From: Pseudonocardia sp. DSM 110487
GTDB lineage: Bacteria; Actinomycetota; Actinomycetes; Mycobacteriales; Pseudonocardiaceae
Assembly (NCBI RefSeq): GCF_019468565.1
Contig: NZ_CP080521.1
Span: forward strand, 6,324,001-6,388,000
Length of the DNA: 64,000 nucleotides
Direction of reading: 5' to 3'
Under the pieces are notes generated by a model. That model had not been told where the DNA came from, made no database searches, and saw only the letters and a program-made list of their open reading frames with translations. The position numbers and the translations under genes are program-made. Positions 41,596 to 49,620 of this stretch are shown one piece after another; positions within the stretch are counted from its first letter, which is position 1, and the number at the start of each line of letters is the position of its first letter.

Positions 41596-42531
41596 GTGGC
41601 CGTCCAGACCGTCCCGAGAACCACGACCCCGCCCGGCCCACCCCCGCCACGACGGCGGAGGCGCGACGGCCAGGCCCGCGCGGCGTGGCTGTTCCTGCTG
41701 CCGAGCTTCATCGGGTTCGCGGTGTTCACGGCGGGCCCGGTCCTCGCCGCCGGGGTGATCTCGCTGCTGGACTGGAACCTGTTCAGCCCGCCGACGTTCG
41801 CCGGGCTGGACAACTTCTGGCGCCTCGGCGACGACCCGACGTTCTGGTCGGCGCTCGTCAACACCGGCTACTTCACGCTCGCCAGCGTGCCGCTGACCAT
41901 CGCGGTGAGCCTGGCGCTCGCCCTCCTGCTCAACCGGGGGCTGCGGCGGATCGCGGTGTTCCGCTCGCTCCTGCTGCTGCCCTACGCCACCATCACCGTG
42001 GCCGTGGCGTTCGTGTGGATCTGGCTCTACATCCCCACCGGCGGGCTCGTGAACGCCGTGCTCGGACTGGTCGGCATCGACGGGCCCGCGTGGCTCATCT
42101 CCGACACGTGGGCGATGCCCGCGCTGATCCTGATGAGCGTCTGGAAGGGCTTCGGCTTCGGCATGGTGGTGTTCCTCGCCGGCCTGCAGGCCATCCCGCA
42201 GCAGCTCTACGAGGCCGCGCGGGTGGACGGCGCGAGCCCGTGGCAGAGCTTCCGCTCCGTCACGATCCCGATGCTCTCGCCGTCGTTCTTCTTCGTGATC
42301 GTCACGTCGATCATCGGGTCGTTCCAGGTGTTCGACCAGGCGCTGATCATGACGAACGGCGGTCCGGGCACCGGCACCACCACGCTCGTCATGTACATCT
42401 ACCGGACCGGCTTCGAGAACTACGAACAGGGATACGCCGCCGCGCAGTCGCTGGTGCTCTTCGCGTTCATCGCCGTGATCACCGGGATCCAGTTCCTCCT
42501 CCAGCGAAGGCTGGTCCACTATGACAACTGA
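41596..42531 (+). CDS. ABC sugar-type permease, MalF/UgpA-like
   Basis: About 311 residues from a GTG at 41596 that follows AAGGAGGGCAAC; an ATG at 41560 overlapping the previous stop (ATGA) is a real alternative and would add 12 residues. Six membrane segments; the ATPase-contact EAA loop is QQLYEAARVDGASPWQSFRSVTIPML (E-A-A-x-x-D-G-A). The N-terminal cytoplasmic tail is proline- and arginine-rich. Overlaps the second permease by 11 bp. Confidence 0.88.
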   Translation: MAVQTVPRTTTPPGPPPPRRRRRDGQARAAWLFLLPSFIGFAVFTAGPVLAAGVISLLDWNLFSPPTFAGLDNFWRLGDDPTFWSALVNTGYFTLASVPLTIAVSLALALLLNRGLRRIAVFRSLLLLPYATITVAVAFVWIWLYIPTGGLVNAVLGLVGIDGPAWLISDTWAMPALILMSVWKGFGFGMVVFLAGLQAIPQQLYEAARVDGASPWQSFRSVTIPMLSPSFFFVIVTSIIGSFQVFDQALIMTNGGPGTGTTTLVMYIYRTGFENYEQGYAAAQSLVLFAFIAVITGIQFLLQRRLVHYDN

Positions 42532-43345
42532 GCTCACTCGCAGATTGGTCGTCTTCACCTGCTTCCTCGTCACCGCCGTCACGCTGATCCCGGTCGTGAT
42601 GATGGTGATCGTCGCCTTCCAGTCCGACGCCGAGTCGATGGCCGCCACCCCGTCGTTCTGGCCGACCAGCTGGCACCCGGAGAACCTGGAACGCGCCTTC
42701 GACCTCGTGCCGCTCGGGCAGTACCTGCTCAACACCGTGATCTTCGCGGGCGGCACAACCCTGCTGGAAACGGCCACGGCGGCGCTCGCGGCGTACGCGT
42801 TCGCGCGGCTGGAGTTCCGCGGGCGGGGCGTGCTGTTCGGGATCTACCTCGCCACGCTCATGATCCCGACGCAGGTGACGCTGATCCCGCAGTTCGTGCT
42901 GGTGGCGAAGCTGCAGGGGATCGACACGTGGGCCGGGATGATCATTCCGCACGCGTTCACCGCGCTCGGTGTGTTCCTGCTGCGCCAGTTCTTCCTCGGC
43001 ATCCCCCGCGACTACGAGGAGGCGGCCCGCATCGACGGCGCGAACCGCTGGCAGGCGTTCACGCGGATCATCCTGCCGCTGGCCGTGCCCGCGATCGCGA
43101 CGCTCGCGGTGTTCAAGTTCATCGGCCAGTGGAACAACCTGCTCTGGCCGCTCGTCATCTCCAACACCGATGCCACCCGCACCATCCCGGTCGGGCTGCA
43201 GGCCTTCCAGGACACCCACGGCACCCAGTGGAACCTGCTGCTGATGGCCGCGACGGTCACGACGGTGCCCCTTATCGTGATCTTCTTCCTGACGCAGCGC
43301 TGGTTCGTCAGGGGCATCACCATGAGCGGGTTCGGAGGTCGCTGA
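42521..43345 (+). CDS. ABC sugar-type permease, MalG/UgpE-like
   Basis: 274 residues, six membrane segments, with the EAA loop DYEEAARIDGANRWQAFTRIILPLAVP and the closing RWFVRGITMSGFGGR, typical for MalG-class subunits. It pairs with the upstream permease to form the membrane channel. The ATG overlaps the end of the previous gene, and the next gene starts 1 bp after the stop. Confidence 0.9.
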   Translation: MTTELTRRLVVFTCFLVTAVTLIPVVMMVIVAFQSDAESMAATPSFWPTSWHPENLERAFDLVPLGQYLLNTVIFAGGTTLLETATAALAAYAFARLEFRGRGVLFGIYLATLMIPTQVTLIPQFVLVAKLQGIDTWAGMIIPHAFTALGVFLLRQFFLGIPRDYEEAARIDGANRWQAFTRIILPLAVPAIATLAVFKFIGQWNNLLWPLVISNTDATRTIPVGLQAFQDTHGTQWNLLLMAATVTTVPLIVIFFLTQRWFVRGITMSGFGGR

Positions 43346-43346
43346 G

Positions 43347-44123
43347 ATGACATTCGTCTGGTCCGTCTTCACGAAGCCATGGTCGGCGCTGCCCGCGGAT
43401 GAGCTCGGCCCGCTGGTGGCCGGGCTCGGCTTCACCGGCGCCGAGGTCCCGGTGCGCGAGAACGCGCACGTCACACCGGGCGAGGCGGAGGAGCGGCTGC
43501 CCGGCTTCGTCGAGCGGATGCGCGCCGAGGGCGTCGACATCATCAGCATCGCGGGCGACCTCGCCGAGTCCACGTTCGCCGCCTGCGCGAGTGCCGGCGT
43601 GCCGCTCATCCGGATCATGGCCAGGCTGGGGCCGGACGGTTACGCGGCCTCGGTGGCGCGGGTCCGCAAGCAGCTGGAGGAGGCCGCGCCACTGGCCGAG
43701 CGGTACGGCGTGCAGGTCGGCGTGCAGCCGCACCACGGCCGCTTCGTCTCCTCCGCGCTGGGCGTGGCGCAGCTGCTCGACGGGCTCCCGGTCGACCGGT
43801 TCCGCGTGGTCTGGGACGCTGGCCACGACGCCCTCGCAGGCGACGACCCCGGCGTCACACTGGAGCTGGTGGCCGACCGGCTGGCAATCGTCAACCTCAA
43901 GAACGCCGTCTACGCGCGATCCGACGGAGGGTGGAGGCACCGGTGGGTGCCCGGCCCGGACGGCATGGCCGACTGGTCGGCGGCGTTCGCGGAGCTGGCC
44001 CGGCTGGGCTGGACGGGGCCGATCTGTCTCTCCGGCGAGTACTCCGACTCGGCTGTCCCGGTGGAGGACCGGCTGCGTTCCGACCTACGCGCCGCCCGAC
44101 TCGCGTTCCAGGATGTCGGCTAG
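43347..44123 (+). CDS. Sugar phosphate isomerase/epimerase-like TIM-barrel protein
   Basis: 258 residues of the AP-endonuclease-2/xylose-isomerase-like barrel. Metal-site segments are visible: FTGAEVPVRENAHVTP, VGVQPHHGRFVSS (His pair), FRVVWDAGHDALAG (Asp and His), AIVNLKNAVY and GPICLSGEYSD (final Glu). It interconverts an imported sugar or keto acid with its epimer or isomer, fitting the catabolic operon 38173-44123 as the last gene. Its 3' end overlaps the convergent hydrolase by 39 bp. Confidence 0.83.
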   Translation: MTFVWSVFTKPWSALPADELGPLVAGLGFTGAEVPVRENAHVTPGEAEERLPGFVERMRAEGVDIISIAGDLAESTFAACASAGVPLIRIMARLGPDGYAASVARVRKQLEEAAPLAERYGVQVGVQPHHGRFVSSALGVAQLLDGLPVDRFRVVWDAGHDALAGDDPGVTLELVADRLAIVNLKNAVYARSDGGWRHRWVPGPDGMADWSAAFAELARLGWTGPICLSGEYSDSAVPVEDRLRSDLRAARLAFQDVG

Positions 44124-44774
44124 CGCGTCCGGTTGCGAGACGTGCGGGAAGTGTCCCGCGTCGATCTCGATCGGCTCGACCCCGAGGCGCTCCCTCGCGG
44201 CCGTTCCCATCCACGCTGGCCGCAGCGTCCGGTCCTGCCGGGGCAGCACATACGTCGACGGCCGGGCCGGTGGCGCGGAGGGGCGCTCCGCGTAGACGGC
44301 GGCCGGGTAGAACAGGCGAATCGTCGTGAGCGCCCAGCGCAGGGTCTCCAGGTCGCAGTCGTGGAAGCCGAAGTACGCCGCGACGACCGGGTCCTCGGTC
44401 GACTCCCGGCCGAACCGGCGCCACTCCTCGTGAACCAGCTCCGAGCCCGCACGCTCGATCTGCTCCAGGAAGCTCGCACCGCCGCCGAAGTCGGGCACCG
44501 CTGCGGCGAGCCACACCAGGTGGGCGGCGTCCAGGCCATCCGCGACGGCGGGCAGCAGGAGGCCTGCGCCGGAGTGGGCGACCACCACCGGCCGGGCCAC
44601 TGCTCCCCCGACCTGGTCGGCCGCAATGCGGGCGTAGTCGGCGGCTAGCAGGTCGGGACGGTCGACCGGGAGGTCCACGACCAGCGCCTGGTGGCCCCGG
44701 CTCGCGAGGGCAGCCACCAGCCGCTCCCAGCCGGCTGTCGACTGGGTGGTCCCGTGCAGCAGGACGTAGTCCAT
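44085..44774 (-). CDS. Alpha/beta hydrolase
   Basis: 229 residues from the ATG at 44774. Fold landmarks: YVLLHGTTQSTAGWERLVAALASRGH, VDLPVDRPD, nucleophile elbow VVAHSGAGLLLP, WLAAAVPDFGG and catalytic His in AGHFPHVSQPDAL. This is the same general esterase type as the gene at 3595-4272 but clearly different in sequence. It overlaps the convergent epimerase gene tail by 39 bp. Substrate unknown. Confidence 0.8.
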   Translation of the reverse strand: MDYVLLHGTTQSTAGWERLVAALASRGHQALVVDLPVDRPDLLAADYARIAADQVGGAVARPVVVAHSGAGLLLPAVADGLDAAHLVWLAAAVPDFGGGASFLEQIERAGSELVHEEWRRFGRESTEDPVVAAYFGFHDCDLETLRWALTTIRLFYPAAVYAERPSAPPARPSTYVLPRQDRTLRPAWMGTAARERLGVEPIEIDAGHFPHVSQPDALADILERESGGA

Positions 44775-44835
44775 GCCGACAGCCTGGCCGGGCATCCCCG
44801 TCGACGCGAGCGGGTTCGCCACCGGCGGAGCGGGA

Positions 44836-45981
44836 CTAGTGTCCCGGGAGGACCCCGCTCAGCTCGTTCGGGGTCGCCGGCAGGGTGACCGACGCCGTCT
44901 TCGTGCCCCCGGCGATGTCGACGGCGTGCACCGTGTCGGTCGCCGGTTCGCTCACGTAGGCCGTGCCCTCCCGCACGAAGATCGCTGGGCGGGGCTGCTG
45001 CCATTCGATCGGCTCCTGCCACGGGGCGACCACCGGGATCGTCCGCGTGACGGCGCCGGCGACCGGGTCGATCACATGGATCTGCCCGTCGGTGCCGAGT
45101 ACGAGGCCTTCGCCCTGCGGGCCGCGGGCCAGCGAGCGGAAGGTGTAGCTCGTGCCGATGTCGACCAGCCGGAGGCTCGCGTCCCTCGTGTCGATGAGCG
45201 AGATGACGGTGGGCCGTTCGAGCTCGGCGTGCTCGTCCTGCTTGTAGTCGCCGAGGGTGATCGGGGAGGCGTCGGAGCCGGCTTGGTTCCCGATCCGGCC
45301 GTACGGCGTCGGGCTGGTGATCTTGGTGAGCACGCCGTCCCGGTAGACGAGCGCGCCGGTCTCGCAGCCGATCACGACCGCCTCCCCCTGGGCGGTGGCC
45401 TCGCCGTGCACGCCGGGGCAGTCCTCGTTCCGCGCGATCTCTCGGCGCTGCGCGTCGAGCACGACGATGCCGGGGCGTTCCTCCTCGTTCCCGATGGTCG
45501 TCACGAGCTCCCCGTTCGCGAGCTCGACGGCTACCCCGTGGTGCGGCTCGGGTGTCGTGTGTTCGCGGACGTTCGGCGTACCGGTGCCGAACGTGGCCGG
45601 GTCGATGACCCGGACCTGCCCGGTGCCGTCGGTGAACAGCACGGTGCGGCCGCCGTGGCGCACCACGTGCCCCGGCTCGGCGCCGGGGAACTCGACGTCG
45701 GTGAGCGTCGCGGCGGCGGCGTCCAGCACCTGGAAGCCGGTGGAGGTCGACACGAGGACGTGCCGGTCGTCACCCGCCGGGTTGACCCGGTTGAAGCCTG
45801 TAAGGGGGATGTCCTTCGCCAGCTGCAGAGTCGTGCCGTCGAGGACGTGGATGCCGCCGTCGTAGGTGGTGACCAGCGGCTCGGTCACCGTCGGAGCGGC
45901 CGCCTGCTCGGGTGCGCCGCCGCACGCGCCGAGCACCAGCAGCCCGGCCGCGAGCACCGCGAGGCGGGATGGAATGGACAT
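44836..45981 (-). CDS. aztD: AztD-type zinc metallochaperone (lipoprotein beta-propeller)
   Basis: 381 residues. Signal peptide with lipobox LGAC (Cys 20). The body is made of propeller blades (THVLVSTSTGFQVLDA-like, TVLFTDGTGQVRVIDP, GLVLGTDGQIHVIDP, VREGTAYVSEPATDTVHAVDI). The His-rich loop REHTTPEPHHGVAVEL resembles the zinc site of AztD, the chaperone that loads zinc onto AztC. Last gene of the minus-strand zinc unit (24 bp after aztC). A second related propeller precedes aztC. Assignment rests on architecture and context. Confidence 0.75.
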   Translation of the reverse strand: MSIPSRLAVLAAGLLVLGACGGAPEQAAAPTVTEPLVTTYDGGIHVLDGTTLQLAKDIPLTGFNRVNPAGDDRHVLVSTSTGFQVLDAAAATLTDVEFPGAEPGHVVRHGGRTVLFTDGTGQVRVIDPATFGTGTPNVREHTTPEPHHGVAVELANGELVTTIGNEEERPGIVVLDAQRREIARNEDCPGVHGEATAQGEAVVIGCETGALVYRDGVLTKITSPTPYGRIGNQAGSDASPITLGDYKQDEHAELERPTVISLIDTRDASLRLVDIGTSYTFRSLARGPQGEGLVLGTDGQIHVIDPVAGAVTRTIPVVAPWQEPIEWQQPRPAIFVREGTAYVSEPATDTVHAVDIAGGTKTASVTLPATPNELSGVLPGH

Positions 45982-46004
45982 GCGATCGCCTTCCGTCGTG
46001 ATCT

Positions 46005-46898
46005 TCAGGTCCCGAGAGCGCGCGCGATCGCATCCGCGTTGGCGCGCATCATCTCGAGGTAGGTGGCCGCGCCCCCGCCGTCGCGGGTCAGGGACTCGGA
46101 GTAGAGCGGCACGACAGCGACGTGCACGCCGGCGCGGTCAGCGAGGACGCGGGCGAGCCGGTCCGGCTGCGAGGAGTCGGCGAAGACCGCCGGCACGCCG
46201 GCGGCGCGCACCGCCGTCGCGAGCGACTCCAGGTCCGACGCGCTCGGCGAGGCCAGCGTCGTGCCGCCGGGGATGACCGCCCCGACGACCTCGAACCCGT
46301 ACCGCTGCGCGAGATAGCCGAACACGTGGTGGTTGGTGACGAGCTTGCGCCGCTCCGGCGGGATGCGACCGAAGCGGGCGACCAGCTCCGCGTCGAGCTC
46401 CTCGACCGCGGCGCCGTAGTTGGCGGCGTTGCGGAGCACGGCGGCCTCGTCGACCCCCTCGACGTGCTCGATCACGTGGTCGGCGACGAGGTCGACGAGC
46501 CGCCGCACGCGCTGCGGGTCGGTCCAGAAGTGCGGGTCGGGGCTGCCGTCCGTGCTGAACGGCAACGGGTCGACGGCCTCGGCCGCCGCGAACGTCGGCA
46601 CGCCGTCCGCCCGGGCCGCGTCGACGTGGCGCTGCACGCCCTCCTCGAGCCCGAGCCCGTTGTGCACGACGAGCCCGGCGCGTTCGAGCCGCGCGGCCTG
46701 CTGGGCCGAGATACCGAACGAGTGCGGGTCGGCGTCGGGCGCCATCAGCACGGTGACCTCGGCCTGGTCGCCGACGATGTTGCGGGTGACGTCGCCGAGG
46801 ATGTTCGTCGTCACCACCACCGACCGCTCCGGTGCTGCGGCCCCGCACCCGGTGAGCGCGAGCAGCAGCGCGGCGGCGACCGCCAGCAGGCCCTTCAT
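46005..46898 (-). CDS. aztC: Zinc ABC transporter substrate-binding lipoprotein, AztC-like
   Basis: 297 residues, lipobox LTGC (Cys 18). Cluster A-I metal-binding protein: VVTTNILGDVTRNIVGDQAEV, MAPDADPHSFGIS (His), GSPDPHFWTDPQRV (His), LVTNHHVFGYLAQRYGFEVVGAV (His) and AVFADSSQPDRLARVLADRAGV (Asp) supply the zinc ligands. A long H-rich loop as in ZnuA is absent, as in AztC. It overlaps the preceding propeller gene by 4 bp (ATGA). Confidence 0.85.
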   Translation of the reverse strand: MKGLLAVAAALLLALTGCGAAAPERSVVVTTNILGDVTRNIVGDQAEVTVLMAPDADPHSFGISAQQAARLERAGLVVHNGLGLEEGVQRHVDAARADGVPTFAAAEAVDPLPFSTDGSPDPHFWTDPQRVRRLVDLVADHVIEHVEGVDEAAVLRNAANYGAAVEELDAELVARFGRIPPERRKLVTNHHVFGYLAQRYGFEVVGAVIPGGTTLASPSASDLESLATAVRAAGVPAVFADSSQPDRLARVLADRAGVHVAVVPLYSESLTRDGGGAATYLEMMRANADAIARALGT

Positions 46899-48022
46899 CG
46901 CCCGGTCTCCACCATGTGCGTCACCGCGCCGCCGAGGTCGAACGTGCGGGCCACGCGCAGCGCGTCGCCGTAGTCGATCTCGTGGACGACGCCGGTCGCC
47001 GGGTCGTTGACATACGCGCGGGACGCGTCGACCGCGATCGTCGCGCCTGCGGCCACGGGCGCGGAGAGCAGCGGGTTGCGGGCCAGCTCCCGGCCCGACG
47101 CCGGATCGAGCGCGTGCAGCACGCCGTCCGCGGTGAGGGTGAGCAGCGGCGTGCCCGCTCCGGCCGTGGTGACCGCGACCACGGGGCCGGTCTCGTGGAG
47201 CGTCCAGGTCCGGGCACCCACGTCGAGCGCCCAGATGCCGGTCTCGCCCGCGATGGCGGTGAGCGTCGCGCTGCCCGGCCGGTGGTGGAACTCGCGGGCG
47301 CGCCCGACGTCGAGGCGCGGGTAGGGGACCTTCTCGCCCCGGAACGCGCCATCGGACTCCGTGACCAGCAGCGCCCCGTCGGCGCACCCGAGCACCACGG
47401 CTCGGCGCGCGGCGGCCGCGCCCTCCGGCTGCGGGCAGGGCTCCGCGAGCGTGGCCACCTGCGCACCCGCCCGGTCGTGCACGGCGACCTGCTCGGCCGC
47501 CACGAGCACGTGGCCGCCATAGGGCACAGCAGGCCCGGGCAGCGTCGAGAGTTCGGCGACCGTGCCCTCGTCCAGCTGGGCGCGGTCGAGCAGCCGCACC
47601 GTGCCGTCGGCGAGCGTGAGGGCGGTGACGGCCGGGTCGCCGTTCGCCGCGACCGGTCGAGCCGCGGGCACCGCCCCGACCTCGCGCACGGCCGCCCGGT
47701 AGTAGTGGACGTGGTCGCCGTGGTCGACCATCCAGGACCCGCCGTCGACGACGCGGACCGAGCCGTCGGAGGCGCCGACGTACGCGTGCCGCCCGTCCCC
47801 GGCGAGCGATGTGGCATCCACGCGGGCCACCTCGTGCACCTCCTCGGTGACGAGGTCGAGCACCCGGACCACCCCGTCCCCGGCGACAACGAGGCGCGGC
47901 TGCGCCTCGGCCGTCTCCTCGGCGCCGGCCACGAAGCCGTGCGGTGGCTCCTCGGCCGGCTCGGGCGGGGCTCCGCAGGCCGTGATGACGGCGGCGACGA
48001 GCGCGAGGACCGCCGCCCTCAT
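46895..48022 (-). CDS. Second AztD-like propeller lipoprotein
   Basis: 375 residues, lipobox ITAC (Cys 16). Blades such as RLVVAGDGVVRVLDLVTEEV, GRHAYVGASDGSVRVVDGGSW and TLTADGVLHALDPASGRELA. It has the His-rich segment MVDHGDHVHYYRAAVR, which looks like a strong zinc-binding loop and is more His-dense than that of the aztD copy downstream. Similar length and layout to 44836-45981 suggest an old duplication. It lies between the permease (4-bp overlap) and aztC (4-bp overlap), so all are co-translated. A partner chaperone or a differently tuned zinc store is possible. Confidence 0.7.
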   Translation of the reverse strand: MRAAVLALVAAVITACGAPPEPAEEPPHGFVAGAEETAEAQPRLVVAGDGVVRVLDLVTEEVHEVARVDATSLAGDGRHAYVGASDGSVRVVDGGSWMVDHGDHVHYYRAAVREVGAVPAARPVAANGDPAVTALTLADGTVRLLDRAQLDEGTVAELSTLPGPAVPYGGHVLVAAEQVAVHDRAGAQVATLAEPCPQPEGAAAARRAVVLGCADGALLVTESDGAFRGEKVPYPRLDVGRAREFHHRPGSATLTAIAGETGIWALDVGARTWTLHETGPVVAVTTAGAGTPLLTLTADGVLHALDPASGRELARNPLLSAPVAAGATIAVDASRAYVNDPATGVVHEIDYGDALRVARTFDLGGAVTHMVETGR

Positions 48023-48843
48023 GCCGGCCGTCCGCGCAGGTGGGACGCGAGCGCGGAGAGGAAGAAGAGGACGACCGCGACGGCCGCGATCGTCGCGCCG
48101 GCGGCGGTGCCGCCGTGCCAGGACACAACGAGGCCCAGCACCGTGGCGGCGCAGCCGACGGCGGCCGCGCCGAGCATGATCGTCCCGATCCGCCGCGCCC
48201 ACAGCACCGCGGCCGCCGGTGGGGCGATGAGCAGCCCGAAGACCAGCAGTGTCCCGACCACCCGGAACGACGCGACGATCGCGAGCGTCACCAGCGCGAG
48301 CAGCACGGCATGCGCCAGTGCCGGGCGCAGCCCGAGCGTGCGGGCCTTGCGCGGGTCGAACGCGAGCGCGACGAACGCGCGGTGGCCGAGCAGCGAGACG
48401 ACCGCGGCGACGGCCAGCGCGACGGCCAACTGCGCCACGTCGGCGGGACCGACGGCGAGCACGTCGCCGAACAGGAACCCGGTGAGGTCGACGGCGAACG
48501 AGTCGGAGTGCGACACGACGATCACGCCGACCGACAGCATTCCCACGAAGAGCAGGCCGATCGCGGTGTCGCGGCTGAGCTGCGGGGACCGTCCGATCAG
48601 CGAGATCCCGGCCACCATCACGCCCGCGCTGACCGCGGCCCCGAGCAGGATGCTCTGGCCGGTCAACGACGCGAGCGCCACCCCGGGCAGCAGCCCGTGC
48701 GACACGGCGTCGCCCAGGAACGCCATGCCGCGCAGGACGACCCACGTTCCGACGAGCGCGCACACGAGCGACACGAGCACCCCGCCGACCAGCGCCCTGC
48801 GGACGAACGACACCCCGAACGGTTCGAGCAACCACTGCAGCAC
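48019..48843 (-). CDS. aztB: Zinc ABC transporter permease, AztB-like
   Basis: 274 residues from a GTG at 48843, with about eight or nine membrane segments. ABC-3 family features: VRRALVGGVLVSLVCALVGTWVVLRGMAFLGDAVSHGLLPGVALA, FLFGDVLAVGP and RVVGTLLVFGLLIAPPAAAVLWARRI. No ribosome site is seen before the GTG and the Zur-like box ends just 16 bp upstream, so the message may be leaderless. Head of the minus-strand unit aztB-propeller-aztC-aztD; the ATPase is divergent. Confidence 0.85.
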   Translation of the reverse strand: MLQWLLEPFGVSFVRRALVGGVLVSLVCALVGTWVVLRGMAFLGDAVSHGLLPGVALASLTGQSILLGAAVSAGVMVAGISLIGRSPQLSRDTAIGLLFVGMLSVGVIVVSHSDSFAVDLTGFLFGDVLAVGPADVAQLAVALAVAAVVSLLGHRAFVALAFDPRKARTLGLRPALAHAVLLALVTLAIVASFRVVGTLLVFGLLIAPPAAAVLWARRIGTIMLGAAAVGCAATVLGLVVSWHGGTAAGATIAAVAVVLFFLSALASHLRGRPA

Positions 48844-48858
48844 GCTTGGTACCGTAAC

Positions 48859-48871
48859 GACAATGATTTTC
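48859..48871. promoter_or_regulatory. Zur-like box between aztB and aztA
   Basis: GACAATGATTTTC; its reverse complement GAAAATCATTGTC equals the core of the actinobacterial Zur consensus as I know it (TGAAAATCATTGTCA). It sits in an AT-rich 30-bp island in the 48-bp gap between the divergent starts, so one bound repressor could shut both directions when zinc is plentiful. Confidence 0.75.
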
Positions 48872-48891
48872 GTTTTCGAGAGGTTTGTGAG

Positions 48892-49572
48892 ATGAGCGAT
48901 GCGCTCGTGGTCCGCGACCTCGTGGCGGGGCACGGCCGCCCCGCCCTGCACGGGATCAATGCCCGCATCCCGCGGGCCCGGGTGACGGCCGTCCTCGGTC
49001 CGAACGGAGCAGGCAAGTCGACCCTGCTCGACGTCCTCGCCGGGGTTCTCGCGCCGAGTTCGGGCGGTGTGGAGCGGATCGTCGGCCGCTCCCCCGCCTA
49101 CGTCGTGCAGCGCAGCGCGGCGCCGGACACGCTGCCGATCACCGTGCGCGCGACGGTCGCGATGGGCCGCTGGGCGTCCCGCGGCCCGTGGCGACGGCTC
49201 ACGGCGCGCGACCGGGCCGTAGTAGAGGACTGCATGCGCCGGCTGGGTGTGCACGACCTCGCCGACCGGTCGCTCGGCACGCTATCCGGAGGGCAGCGGC
49301 AGCGGGCCCTCGTTGCGCAGGGGCTCGCCCAGGAGTCGGACCTGCTCCTGCTGGACGAGCCCGCCGCCGGCCTGGACACCGACGCCCGCCGGTACATCGA
49401 CGAGGCGCTGATCGAGGAGGCCGCCAACGGCGTCACGGTGGTGGCGGTAACCCACGACCCGGCCGCGGCAGCGCAGGCCGACTACTGCCTGCTGCTGCGA
49501 GACGGGCGCCTGATGGCGGAGGGTCCACCGCCCATGGCGTTACTTCACACATCGAATCCGCACTTCACATAG
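48892..49572 (+). CDS. aztA: Zinc ABC transporter ATP-binding protein, AztA-like
   Basis: 226 residues. Walker A GPNGAGKST, Q-loop near YVVQRSAA, signature LSGGQRQR, Walker B LLLLDEPAAGLD, and the H-loop VVAVTHDPA. Short, as usual for metal-transport ATPases. Divergent from aztB across the Zur-like box. Its last residues (about ALLHTSNPHFT) and stop codon come from the 70-bp repeat at 49542-49611, just as in the AcnX small subunit. Confidence 0.9.
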   Translation: MSDALVVRDLVAGHGRPALHGINARIPRARVTAVLGPNGAGKSTLLDVLAGVLAPSSGGVERIVGRSPAYVVQRSAAPDTLPITVRATVAMGRWASRGPWRRLTARDRAVVEDCMRRLGVHDLADRSLGTLSGGQRQRALVAQGLAQESDLLLLDEPAAGLDTDARRYIDEALIEEAANGVTVVAVTHDPAAAAQADYCLLLRDGRLMAEGPPPMALLHTSNPHFT

Positions 49573-49611
49573 GGCGGGCCTTGTGTGAAGGCAGTACAGG
49601 GTGTGTGAAGT
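49542..49611. repeat. 70-bp four-box palindromic element, copy B
   Basis: ACTTCACACA (49542-49551), CTTCACATA (49563-49571), TTGTGTGAAG (49581-49590) and TGTGTGAAGT (49602-49611), with spacers of 11, 9 and 11 bp. Same order, spacing and central GGGCGGGCC as copy A at 27588-27657, while the 11-bp spacers have diverged. It lies between convergent aztA and the adenylating enzyme gene, overlapping the aztA stop and ending 10 bp before the stop of the other. Confidence 0.75.
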
Positions 49612-49620
49612 GGCGCCGGA

